From Lachnospiraceae bacterium (GTDB taxonomy: Bacteria; Bacillota; Clostridia; Lachnospirales; Lachnospiraceae), in assembly GCA_028692975.1 (NCBI GenBank), contig JAQUWF010000012.1, forward strand, positions 1-51,073: a DNA stretch of 51,073 bases, in the 5' to 3' direction. The stretch's first letter is position 1, and each line of letters starts with the position of its first letter. This document shows, in pieces, positions 43,243 to 51,073 of the stretch. A program made the position numbers and the translations under genes. The notes under the pieces were generated by a model. The model was not told where the DNA came from, did no database searches, and saw only the letters and a program-made list of their open reading frames with translations.

Positions 43243-45499
43243 TCTTTTTTCCTCTTCTAATATGAATCGTGATACATAGTGCAAATAACAGCAGGCTGAT
43301 CCTGGACATTGCCACACCGGCAGATACGCCCGGACATGTATAGCGGAAACTGACCTTGTGCTGTCCCGCAGTGAGATGCACACCGGTAAAGCCCAGATTT
43401 ACCTGGATTTTTTCCTGTTCTACCCCGTCCACGTACACATTCCAGCCGATTTCATAAGGTATGGCCACAAAAAGCAGTCCGTCCGACGCTGCATTTACCG
43501 AAGCATCCACCTGGCTGTCCCGCCCCGGTCTTGCCATCTGTATGGAGGTCCCGGTATCCCGCTGGCCAAAGTTTACTTCCTGCAGGCTGCCACTGCTGTC
43601 CTCATAGAAAGAAGCGATGGTGTCAACAGATTCATTCTCATAAACAAAAATATCTCCAAACTGTTTCCGTAACGTATAACCATCTACCGCAAAATCTGCA
43701 TTCTTCGTAAGCAGATATTTGACGCCCAGCAGGGAAGACTGTTCCACATTGTCATAGCCCTGGGAAAAGCGGTAATGATTCTTATCCGACCACATAAGCT
43801 GCGGCCAGTACTTCTTTACATAGTTCTGGAAATTGCCATTGATGGTAGAATTGTACGAACTGATGGATGGATATTCCTGCACCATGGCATCCATGGCCGT
43901 AGTCACACCGTAATCTTTCTCGATACGGTAGAAAGATGTATCATTGTCTTTCAGGTAATCCAACGCCTGCGTTATATTCTCTCCATAAAGTTCATCAAAA
44001 TAATCTTCGCTGTCCTTCATGACCGTAAAACGGTTGGCAAAGGAACTATAGGTATCTGCGCCCACATTGGCCACCAACAGGACCAGCAGTGCCATGCAGC
44101 AGATTCTGCGCATGCGCCCGTCCCGGTAATGCATAAGGAAAAGAGCCAGGCCCATGCCCACTGCACTGACGAAGAGGACGAGGCAGACCTTACGGCTGAT
44201 CTCCTGGGGTATCCATACCTTTCTCCCGTATACGACTGCAATGACCGCCACGGAAAGAAGAAAGACAGGAAAATTCCACTGTCTCTTTTTTACCAGCTGC
44301 TGCAGGGCCACGGCCGAAATCACCGCAAAATAAGGCATCAGTACAAAGGTAAAACGCCCAAATGGATATGCGAATGCATTCATGATCAGGCCAAATATCT
44401 GGATGAAGACAGACAGCACCGCCAGCACCACCAGCAGATACTGGATGCCCTTTTTCTTGCGGCTGGCATCCTGCCTGTGAATGAGGCATACATACTGCAG
44501 CACCAGTATCACAAACAATGCCGAGAAGAAAAGATTCGTTGCCTCGTAATAATTGGCATATGCACTGTAGGTATTAATCCCCTTTCCTGTGCTGGAAAAG
44601 AACTTGGCCACTGTGGTGATCACATAATCCTGACCATATGGGTGCAGCGCATCCAGACATTTCTCCAAAATGCTCTGACTGCTTTCCAGGCGATTGGATA
44701 CATTCGCTATGGCAATAACAGAAGGTATCAGGCTGAATCCGCCGATTCCCACACCCAGCAGCATACCGCCGGCCAGTCGTACCACGTTCTGCACATAGGT
44801 CTTGATCTGGAAGGTATCCCGCTGCCAGAATCGGAGCAGTACATACAAACCCGCTGCCAGCAGTGACATATACGCCAGATACATACTGTTGATTACGATG
44901 ACCGCTGTTATGACAGTCATGGCGATCCATTTCTTTTTATCCCGGATACACCGTTCTGCCGCCCAGAGCAGTAGCGGAAAGAGAATACAGATGATTCCAA
45001 ACTGATAATGCTGCCCCCACACGATGAGGAATCCGTTAAAAGCATACATGATGCAGGCGGCGGCCTTGATCCATTCTTCAAAATCAAAAAGACTTAAAAA
45101 TACGTAGCACGCCAGCCCCGCAAGAACGATCTCCACCATAAACAGGTAGACTATACAGTAGGGAATCACTTCCACCCCTGCGAAAAATCCGATGATATAG
45201 AGGATATCAAGCGCAGGATTGAACATGTTCAGCATAAACATATTGGTGCCAACCCCATTATAAAAATCCCAGAAGGACCAGTTGCCGCTGCGCATATGGT
45301 TCACGATGCTGGAATACTGGTTGATGTACTGTCCCATGGTATCCGAACCGATATCAGTCGCCTCCTGAAAGACGAGGACCCGGTCCCCAAAGATATACGC
45401 ATGGAAAATAATCACACAGGATACCGCCAGCGTAAGGGCCAGAAACAGCATGGTCTTTCGGTTATATTTTGTTTTGGTGATATCCATCTCATTCTTCAT
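43214..45499 (-). CDS. YfhO-family multi-pass membrane protein
   Basis: Family members are GT-C type membrane enzymes thought to glycosylate lipoteichoic acid or other surface polymers using lipid-linked sugars. The 761 residues comprise about 12 membrane helices in the first 480 residues, with an early extracellular loop containing Asp-rich DIGSDTMGQY. An extracellular domain (about 480-730) with GVKYLLTKN and GWNVYVDG follows, then a last membrane helix. It lies between tandem-domain transferases in the polysaccharide locus, so it may decorate the polymer outside the cell; that is inference. The ribosome binding site is weak. Confidence 0.85.
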   Translation of the reverse strand: MKNEMDITKTKYNRKTMLFLALTLAVSCVIIFHAYIFGDRVLVFQEATDIGSDTMGQYINQYSSIVNHMRSGNWSFWDFYNGVGTNMFMLNMFNPALDILYIIGFFAGVEVIPYCIVYLFMVEIVLAGLACYVFLSLFDFEEWIKAAACIMYAFNGFLIVWGQHYQFGIICILFPLLLWAAERCIRDKKKWIAMTVITAVIVINSMYLAYMSLLAAGLYVLLRFWQRDTFQIKTYVQNVVRLAGGMLLGVGIGGFSLIPSVIAIANVSNRLESSQSILEKCLDALHPYGQDYVITTVAKFFSSTGKGINTYSAYANYYEATNLFFSALFVILVLQYVCLIHRQDASRKKKGIQYLLVVLAVLSVFIQIFGLIMNAFAYPFGRFTFVLMPYFAVISAVALQQLVKKRQWNFPVFLLSVAVIAVVYGRKVWIPQEISRKVCLVLFVSAVGMGLALFLMHYRDGRMRRICCMALLVLLVANVGADTYSSFANRFTVMKDSEDYFDELYGENITQALDYLKDNDTSFYRIEKDYGVTTAMDAMVQEYPSISSYNSTINGNFQNYVKKYWPQLMWSDKNHYRFSQGYDNVEQSSLLGVKYLLTKNADFAVDGYTLRKQFGDIFVYENESVDTIASFYEDSSGSLQEVNFGQRDTGTSIQMARPGRDSQVDASVNAASDGLLFVAIPYEIGWNVYVDGVEQEKIQVNLGFTGVHLTAGQHKVSFRYTCPGVSAGVAMSRISLLLFALCITIHIRRGKKSEKTIALHD

Positions 45500-45519
45500 T
45501 AACTTCTGCTTTCTGTTAT

Positions 45520-47175
45520 CTAAATAGGTTTAATAGAAAAATCCTGTACCACAAGACTCAGGTTTGGATTGTAATACGGATCTCCGGCCTCTAATTCTTT
45601 CTCCCACCGTTTTTGGAACAGGTCGATCTCCCTGTTGAAACGTTCCACCTTTTCCGGCGTATCCTCCAGGCCTCTGGATTTAGATTCGTAGTGGTATAAT
45701 TCCGCATAGGGATTATATACAATCAATTTGCCGCTTTTGCCCGTTTTCATACAATAGTCCACATCGTTGAAGGCCACGGCCAGTTCTTCCGTAAAGCCTC
45801 CCACCTGCTCAAACACACTCTTTTTCGTCATCATGCAGGCGGCAGTCACGGCACTGTAATCCTGGGTGCACATGATCCGGTTCTCATAGCCCGGATTGGT
45901 CCGCGGCTGCTGGACAAAGGCATGCCCGGCGATACTGCCAAAGCCAAGGATCGTGCCGGCATGCTGTATGGTATCATCCTCATAGTAGAGCCTTGCACCC
46001 ACGCAGCCTGTCTCCGGCCGCATACAGCAGCCCAGAAGTTCCGACAGGCAGTCGGAACGTATCATTTCTGTATCATTGTTCAAAAACAGCAGATATTCAC
46101 CTTTCGCAAAACTCACGCCATAATTATTGATAGCCGAATAATTAAACACACCCTCCCAGGTCACAACCCGGATCCGTCTGTTCTGCTCCTGTATCCGGCT
46201 GTAAAATGCGAAGGTTTCTTTCTCAGTACTGTTATTTTCAATGATGATATACTCATAATTCCTATAGTCGGATTTCTGGTCAATGGAGTCCATACACCGC
46301 TGCAGATCTGCAATATGATCTTTATTGGGGATGATAATGGAAACCAGTGGTTCCCCTGTAATGGGATAAATCGTATGATAGGTCCCCGGACACAGCCCCT
46401 TTTCTGCCCTGGCCAGAATGCCCAGCCGCTGGTAATGCTCCCGCAGCACCTGCAGCATCTCCTCGTCCTCCGTCTCTGACGCATTGCGGATACGCTTATG
46501 GTAGAGCATTCCTGGAATGCGGTGAATGGCACGGGTTGCTTCGGTGAGGCGGAGGATGCGCTCGTAGTCACCCGCCACGCCGCTGTTTTTCATCTGGACG
46601 GCCGTCTTTTCATATAAATCCCGCCGTATCACAAGAAAATGACCGATATAATTGGTGCTGCACAGAAGATCCGGATTGTAATCAGGTGTAAAGCACGGCC
46701 GGTCGAAACTCCTGCCGTCTGCACTCACCTGACCGTGATCCCCATAAAGGACCTTCGTCTCTTTATGTCCCTGCAGATATTCCACACAGGAATACAGGGC
46801 ATGCACAGACAATACGCTGTCCGCCTCCACCAGCGCTACATAGTCCCCATGCATGTCAGGATGATCCCCTTTGCACAACTCCCACCGGCTGTAGGTCTGG
46901 CTGTCCAGAGATTCCTGCAGAGCCCGCATATAAACAGGCCGTACCACCCTGTTTTCCACAAGGATACTGATCAGCGGTGCATACGCAAACACATGGCTGC
47001 GCTGCCCCTCCTGCTCCTTTTTCTTCGGGAGATGACGGGGCAGCCATTTCTTATATGGCATGGAATCAAAACTCTTTCCCGTGGTCTTTGTGATCGCACG
47101 CTGAAAAAAGCCTTTTGCTCCATGGTTTTTCCAATAATCTATCCCCTTTTGCACAGGGTTTCTGTCATCACTCAT
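45520..47175 (-). CDS. Tandem-domain glycosyltransferase family 2 with degenerate first domain
   Basis: The 551 residues have the same plan as the two neighbouring tandem transferases. The second domain is intact (LVSIIIPNKDH, IENNST, LFLNNDTEMI, FNDVDYC). The first is eroded: PLISILVENRV stands where PxISIVIPxYN is expected, and ALVEADSVLSVHALY stands where the metal-binding DHDD should be. The first domain is also shorter. It probably transfers one sugar through its second domain only, with the first kept for structure or acceptor binding. AAAGGAG precedes the start. It lies 18 bp after the next transferase and 20 bp before yfhO. Confidence 0.87.
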   Translation of the reverse strand: MSDDRNPVQKGIDYWKNHGAKGFFQRAITKTTGKSFDSMPYKKWLPRHLPKKKEQEGQRSHVFAYAPLISILVENRVVRPVYMRALQESLDSQTYSRWELCKGDHPDMHGDYVALVEADSVLSVHALYSCVEYLQGHKETKVLYGDHGQVSADGRSFDRPCFTPDYNPDLLCSTNYIGHFLVIRRDLYEKTAVQMKNSGVAGDYERILRLTEATRAIHRIPGMLYHKRIRNASETEDEEMLQVLREHYQRLGILARAEKGLCPGTYHTIYPITGEPLVSIIIPNKDHIADLQRCMDSIDQKSDYRNYEYIIIENNSTEKETFAFYSRIQEQNRRIRVVTWEGVFNYSAINNYGVSFAKGEYLLFLNNDTEMIRSDCLSELLGCCMRPETGCVGARLYYEDDTIQHAGTILGFGSIAGHAFVQQPRTNPGYENRIMCTQDYSAVTAACMMTKKSVFEQVGGFTEELAVAFNDVDYCMKTGKSGKLIVYNPYAELYHYESKSRGLEDTPEKVERFNREIDLFQKRWEKELEAGDPYYNPNLSLVVQDFSIKPI

Positions 47176-47193
47176 GTAACTCCTTTGATCCGT

Positions 47194-49287
47194 CTACCGA
47201 AGGGAACAATTGCCATTCTTCAGTGTCAGATTCGCATTATAATAAGGATCTCCATAAATCAGGATTTCCGGCCATTTCTTTTCAAACCGCTCCACTTCAC
47301 CTTTAAAGCGTGCCAGCTGCTCCGGTGTCTTCTCATAGCCACGCGACTTGGACTCATAATGATACAGTTCCACATAGGGATCAAATACCACCAGCTTGCC
47401 TGCCTCATGAATACGCATACAGAGATCCACATCGTTAAAGGCCACCTGGAATCCTTCATCAAAACCGTTGATATCCTGGAATACCTTCCGCGGCATCATC
47501 ATGCAGGCCGCAGTCACAGCCGTCAGGTCATGGGCACAGATCAGTCTCGCCGCATAACCCGGCTCAGACTTTGGCGTACCTGCAAACACATGACCTGCCA
47601 CGCCGCCAAGACCGATGATCACACCGGCATGCTGCACCGTATCGTCCGGATAATAAAGTTTCGCACCGACTGCTCCCACATCGCCGCGCTGACAGTAGCC
47701 CAGCATTTCCTCCAGCCAGTCCGGTGTAATGATCTGTACATCATTATTCAGGAACAGAATATAGTCGCCTTTGGCCTGGTCTACCGCAAAATTATTGATA
47801 GAAGCATAATTAAAGCCCTTCTCCCAGCGAATGACACGCACGTCCTCCCGCTGCTCCAGTTCTTTATAATAAGCAAAGGTCTCTTCCTCTGTACTATTGT
47901 TTTCCACAATAAGGATCTCATAGTTATCATACGTACTCTTATCCCAGATAGATTCCAGACACTGCTTCAGATCATCTATATGGTCTTTGTTTGGAATGAT
48001 GATCGAGATCAGACTCTTTTCCCGGACTGCATACTGCGTACGGTAGCGGCCCAGATTCACCGTTTCTGTCACCTTGCCTGGAATATTCATACGTTCCAGA
48101 TGCGCCTCGATAGCCTTTCTTCCCGCCTCGTAGGCGTAGGTCTTGCTCTCCGGATTATTCGCAGTAGAATTAGGATGTGCTCTCCAGTGATACAAGATCT
48201 TCGAAATATGATAAATTGTCTTTGATTTTTCATAGCAGCGCAGAATGAAATCAAAATCCTGTGCCCCGTCGTATTCTGAACGGAAGGCTCCCACCTGGTC
48301 CACGATAGACTTGCGCACTACCACAATATGGCAGATATAATTGTTGCTGCGCAGCATGTCCAGATTGAAATCACTCTTAAAATGGGGATGGAAGTATTTG
48401 GTACTGTCCATATTGATCTTATCTTCATCGGTATAGACCATATCAGCCCCGTCATGCTCGTTGATGACCTTGACGATCTCATACAGGGCATCCAGTGCCA
48501 GCACATCATCATGGTCGCTGAGCATAATATAATCACCTGTGGCCATGGCTACCGCCTCATTGGTGTTTTCGGAAATGCCCCGGTTCTCGTCCAGTTTCTT
48601 ATACACGATGCGGCGCTCTCCCGGATAATTTTTATCCAGAAAAGCTTTGATATCACCCTGATTGCTGCCGTCGGCCAGGCAGAGCTGCCAGCCGCCATAA
48701 GTCTGTCCCACAATAGAATCCAGCAGTTCTCTCAGGAACTGTTCCGGCGTGTTGTAAAGGGGGATCACGATGCTGATGGTGGGATTGATCCGGAACGTAT
48801 GCCTGCGCTGTTCCCGCAGCACGCGTGGTTTCGTCATATGCTTTTTCGCCCAGCGATTATAAATATCATCGTTGTAGGGATCTCCCTGCGTCGGCGCAAA
48901 GAAGGTTCTTATACCATAAGCCTTCACATCATTAATGGCGCGGAGGGTACGGTTTTTTGCCTTTTTGTACTGCATGGCCGGTCCGGTCAGACGCACCTGT
49001 GTCCTGCCCTTTCCTGCCGGTGAGACGAATTCCAGATAGACAAAAGACCCGGTTACAGGGCTGGTCTCAATATAAAATCCGCAGTCTTTATTTAATTTAA
49101 GTTCCCGCAGGGCTCCCACCACGTCCGGTCTGTCTTCCATGGTGATGCGGCTTTCCACCACATGTCCATGCTCATCCTTCACGGTGATGGTCACCTGATC
49201 CCGGAGTGCCTGCCATCCTCGGATGCAGTAGGTACCCTTCTCCTCGCCTGTATCAATTGTATCTATATGGTATCGAACCTCTGACAT
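47194..49287 (-). CDS. Tandem-domain glycosyltransferase family 2 with N-terminal beta domain
   Basis: The protein has 697 residues. An extra N-terminal region (about 1-105), predicted to be a beta-sandwich, precedes two complete GT-A domains: ISIVIPLYNT with MLSDHDDVLA, then LISIIIPNKD with VENNST and LFLNNDVQII. A similar N-terminal module occurs in some polysaccharide transferases of Clostridia; its role is unknown to me. The C terminus, with DPYYNANL, matches the two related enzymes downstream. The start at 49287 follows AGAGGGAA; the upstream ATG at 49332 lies inside the preceding gene. The gap to that gene's stop is 11 bp. Confidence 0.87.
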   Translation of the reverse strand: MSEVRYHIDTIDTGEEKGTYCIRGWQALRDQVTITVKDEHGHVVESRITMEDRPDVVGALRELKLNKDCGFYIETSPVTGSFVYLEFVSPAGKGRTQVRLTGPAMQYKKAKNRTLRAINDVKAYGIRTFFAPTQGDPYNDDIYNRWAKKHMTKPRVLREQRRHTFRINPTISIVIPLYNTPEQFLRELLDSIVGQTYGGWQLCLADGSNQGDIKAFLDKNYPGERRIVYKKLDENRGISENTNEAVAMATGDYIMLSDHDDVLALDALYEIVKVINEHDGADMVYTDEDKINMDSTKYFHPHFKSDFNLDMLRSNNYICHIVVVRKSIVDQVGAFRSEYDGAQDFDFILRCYEKSKTIYHISKILYHWRAHPNSTANNPESKTYAYEAGRKAIEAHLERMNIPGKVTETVNLGRYRTQYAVREKSLISIIIPNKDHIDDLKQCLESIWDKSTYDNYEILIVENNSTEEETFAYYKELEQREDVRVIRWEKGFNYASINNFAVDQAKGDYILFLNNDVQIITPDWLEEMLGYCQRGDVGAVGAKLYYPDDTVQHAGVIIGLGGVAGHVFAGTPKSEPGYAARLICAHDLTAVTAACMMMPRKVFQDINGFDEGFQVAFNDVDLCMRIHEAGKLVVFDPYVELYHYESKSRGYEKTPEQLARFKGEVERFEKKWPEILIYGDPYYNANLTLKNGNCSLR

Positions 49288-49298
49288 AAGATTTCCCT

Positions 49299-51073
49299 CT
49301 ATTTTTTCTTTATTTTCCGGTATAATTTCCATACCTTTGTATTTTCCATCTGTCGGATGACTTCGTCTTTGTATGCCACCCGATCCGCCAGCACATCATT
49401 CTTATGCTGCAGATGTATGATCTGTTCCTGAAGACGGTTGATATTGATCGTACCCGGTGAAATCGCCTGATACATATCCGGAATCGAAACGTGCTCCTGC
49501 TTCATATAATGCTGGAAGTGCTGTTCCATCTCCGCATAAACCGCCTGTTCCTCTTTCGTGATGCCCATCTCGCCATACAGATCCATATCATAGACCCACT
49601 GGGGTTTGGCATTCTTCATGGTGTAGTAATGGATCACGCGGTATAAGACGAAATGCACCGGAACCGGGAAGGTACAGGTCCACTCGTAATCGATCAGCGT
49701 CCATCTGTCATCCCCTGTGATAAGTACGTTATTGCACACCATATCCACATCGGTAACGACCGCAGACCGCAGGCCTTCCGGAAGTTCCGCCCTTCCGAAT
49801 ACGGCCTCAAATTCTGCCGTCCTGGTAAACATCCGCTCCACACCTGCCCCTTCGATCAGCTGCAGATAGTCCAGCATCTTCTCACGGAACGCTTCCTTTT
49901 CTGCCTGAGCCACCAGCTGATCCAGTTCCTCCTCCAGCGTGTGTCCTTCCAAATATTCAAAATCTGCATATGCATCCGTTCCCGCACAGCGGTTCATGCA
50001 GAGTTTCGTGCCTCTGTAAACTTTCGACAATGCCTGATACCACTCTGTCAGCCGCTGTACATGTGTATTGCCCTCCGGATAGCAGGCTTCCTTGCGGACC
50101 ATGCGCCCCTGCTCCTGTCTTATGATCTTTGTGGTGATCGCATATTTCCTGCTCCGCTCATTGGAGTATTTGGTGTACAACACCTGTTCCTCCGGCATCT
50201 CCTCCTTCTCCAGCACCGCCAGAAAAGAATTGGAAAATGCAGGGAACAGCTCATTTTCAATAAGGGTATCATAGACCCGCGCCTCATTGAATAGATCTAT
50301 CCGTACACGGTCCAGATTCCTCGGATCATTGGTCAGTTCGCCGCGTTTCGGCAGAAAACTGTCCGAATAAACAGCCATGGGCAATTTATAATCTGGATAT
50401 GGATAATAAAATCTGCTATGGAGATCACCGGCCTGCTGGAACATCTCCAGCAATTCCTTCTTGGAAAACGTGCGGATACCGTGGGTATTGGGATACCCTT
50501 CCAGTCCTTCAAAGAAGGTTCCCACATGATCCTCTGTGCAGCCTGCCCAGTACTTCAGACCCAGCCGGTTCTCGATGGCGATCACGATCTTGCCGCCTGG
50601 GGCCAGCAGCCCGCTGATCTGGCGGAGCATATCCACATAGGGCGTCTCTCCGCCGATATAGCCGTCTGCGTATTCAAAGACACCGATCAGGGTGATATAA
50701 TCATACTCCGGTTTGAGATCTCTGGCGATATCCTGAAAATTCCCCACCAGTATCTGCATATTGTCTTTCTCGCGATTGCGGTAAGCATTAATATGGCTGC
50801 GCATTCTGGACAGATCGATACAGGTCACATCCTTTGCCTTGTCAGCCAGCATCCCGGTGATGGCACCACAGCCGGCACCCACTTCCAGCACCCGGTCTGT
50901 CTTCTGTATAGGCAGCCATTCCACGATATTTTGTCTCACATGTGAAAAATGATAGAGCACCGCCCAGCTTTCCTTCTCCGCTATAATACGGTTAAACTCT
51001 TCCGGCGAATGATTCTTCGCAATATCTAAGAGTACCTCTTCCACTTCTCCGTCACTGTAGAGATCTCTGCCCG
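49299..51073 (-). CDS. Methyltransferase fused to a kinase-like domain (5' end beyond window)
   Basis: The frame stays open to the right edge (in-frame codons for RDLYSDGE precede the GTG at 51042-51044), so the true start lies outside. The visible 590 residues contain a class I SAM methyltransferase domain with VLEVGAGCGAIT near the start. A central region follows that resembles aminoglycoside/choline kinase folds, with a DVDMVCNNVL stretch and LIDYEWT matching the catalytic and metal-binding motifs. The C-terminal coiled coil is rich in Gln, Leu and Lys. Polysaccharide ligand-capping enzymes with methyltransferase and kinase parts are known to end chains and set length, so a chain-terminating role is possible. 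It precedes the transferase genes by 11 bp. Confidence 0.8.
   Translation of the reverse strand, partial: GRDLYSDGEVEEVLLDIAKNHSPEEFNRIIAEKESWAVLYHFSHVRQNIVEWLPIQKTDRVLEVGAGCGAITGMLADKAKDVTCIDLSRMRSHINAYRNREKDNMQILVGNFQDIARDLKPEYDYITLIGVFEYADGYIGGETPYVDMLRQISGLLAPGGKIVIAIENRLGLKYWAGCTEDHVGTFFEGLEGYPNTHGIRTFSKKELLEMFQQAGDLHSRFYYPYPDYKLPMAVYSDSFLPKRGELTNDPRNLDRVRIDLFNEARVYDTLIENELFPAFSNSFLAVLEKEEMPEEQVLYTKYSNERSRKYAITTKIIRQEQGRMVRKEACYPEGNTHVQRLTEWYQALSKVYRGTKLCMNRCAGTDAYADFEYLEGHTLEEELDQLVAQAEKEAFREKMLDYLQLIEGAGVERMFTRTAEFEAVFGRAELPEGLRSAVVTDVDMVCNNVLITGDDRWTLIDYEWTCTFPVPVHFVLYRVIHYYTMKNAKPQWVYDMDLYGEMGITKEEQAVYAEMEQHFQHYMKQEHVSIPDMYQAISPGTININRLQEQIIHLQHKNDVLADRVAYKDEVIRQMENTKVWKLYRKIKKK

Overview
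The window reads as a chromosomal segment of a Gram-positive anaerobe of the class Clostridia, most likely a Lachnospiraceae member. This is inferred from the gene content (bifunctional aldehyde-alcohol dehydrogenase, PASTA kinase/phosphatase pair, LytR-CpsA-Psr protein, YfhO-type membrane protein), from strong GGAGG-type ribosome binding sites, and from the gene order murE-priA-def-fmt-rsmB-rlmN-stp-prkC-rsgA-rpe-thiN, which is typical of the group. The genus cannot be fixed from sequence alone. Almost every gene lies on the minus strand.

Left end (1-5100): the right end of an IS66-type element abuts a YesM-like sensor kinase whose N-terminal membrane segment is missing. It is followed by its AraC-type response regulator. 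A convergent family 31 glycosidase gene overlaps the regulator's stop by 2 bp. Positions 5145-17884 hold the cell-envelope/translation operon: murE (peptidoglycan), priA (replication restart), def and fmt (N-terminal formyl handling), rsmB and rlmN (rRNA methylation), stp and prkC (phosphatase/kinase signalling), rsgA (ribosome assembly), rpe and thiN. A clear promoter sits just upstream of murE.

Positions 18.0-24.1 kb are the unusual part. A 1.3-kb array of about 25 tandem 51-bp units, each able to form a hairpin, is followed by two terminators, a 133-bp IS66-like miniature element with an 8-bp target duplication, and adhE with a consensus promoter and a Rex-like operator. Beyond adhE lies 1.5 kb of gene-free DNA made of a 184-bp nested palindrome, an 83-bp repeat arranged as 166-bp A-B dimers, and a 290-bp nested palindrome.

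Positions 24.1-30.3 kb hold carAB (carbamoyl phosphate synthesis, own promoter), uppP (undecaprenyl carrier recycling) and an atypical carbamate kinase. A plus-strand tRNA-Leu follows. Positions 30.7-36.7 kb hold lspA, a zinc-ribbon protein, a divergent ClpX, an HtrA protease and glmS.

Positions 36.7 kb to the right edge encode a surface polysaccharide locus: six glycosyltransferase or methyltransferase proteins (three of them related tandem-domain family 2 enzymes), a YfhO membrane protein, an undecaprenyl-phosphate sugar transferase that would start the repeat unit, a LytR-CpsA-Psr ligase that would attach the product to the wall, another family 2 transferase, and glmS for amino-sugar supply. 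The last gene runs off the right edge.
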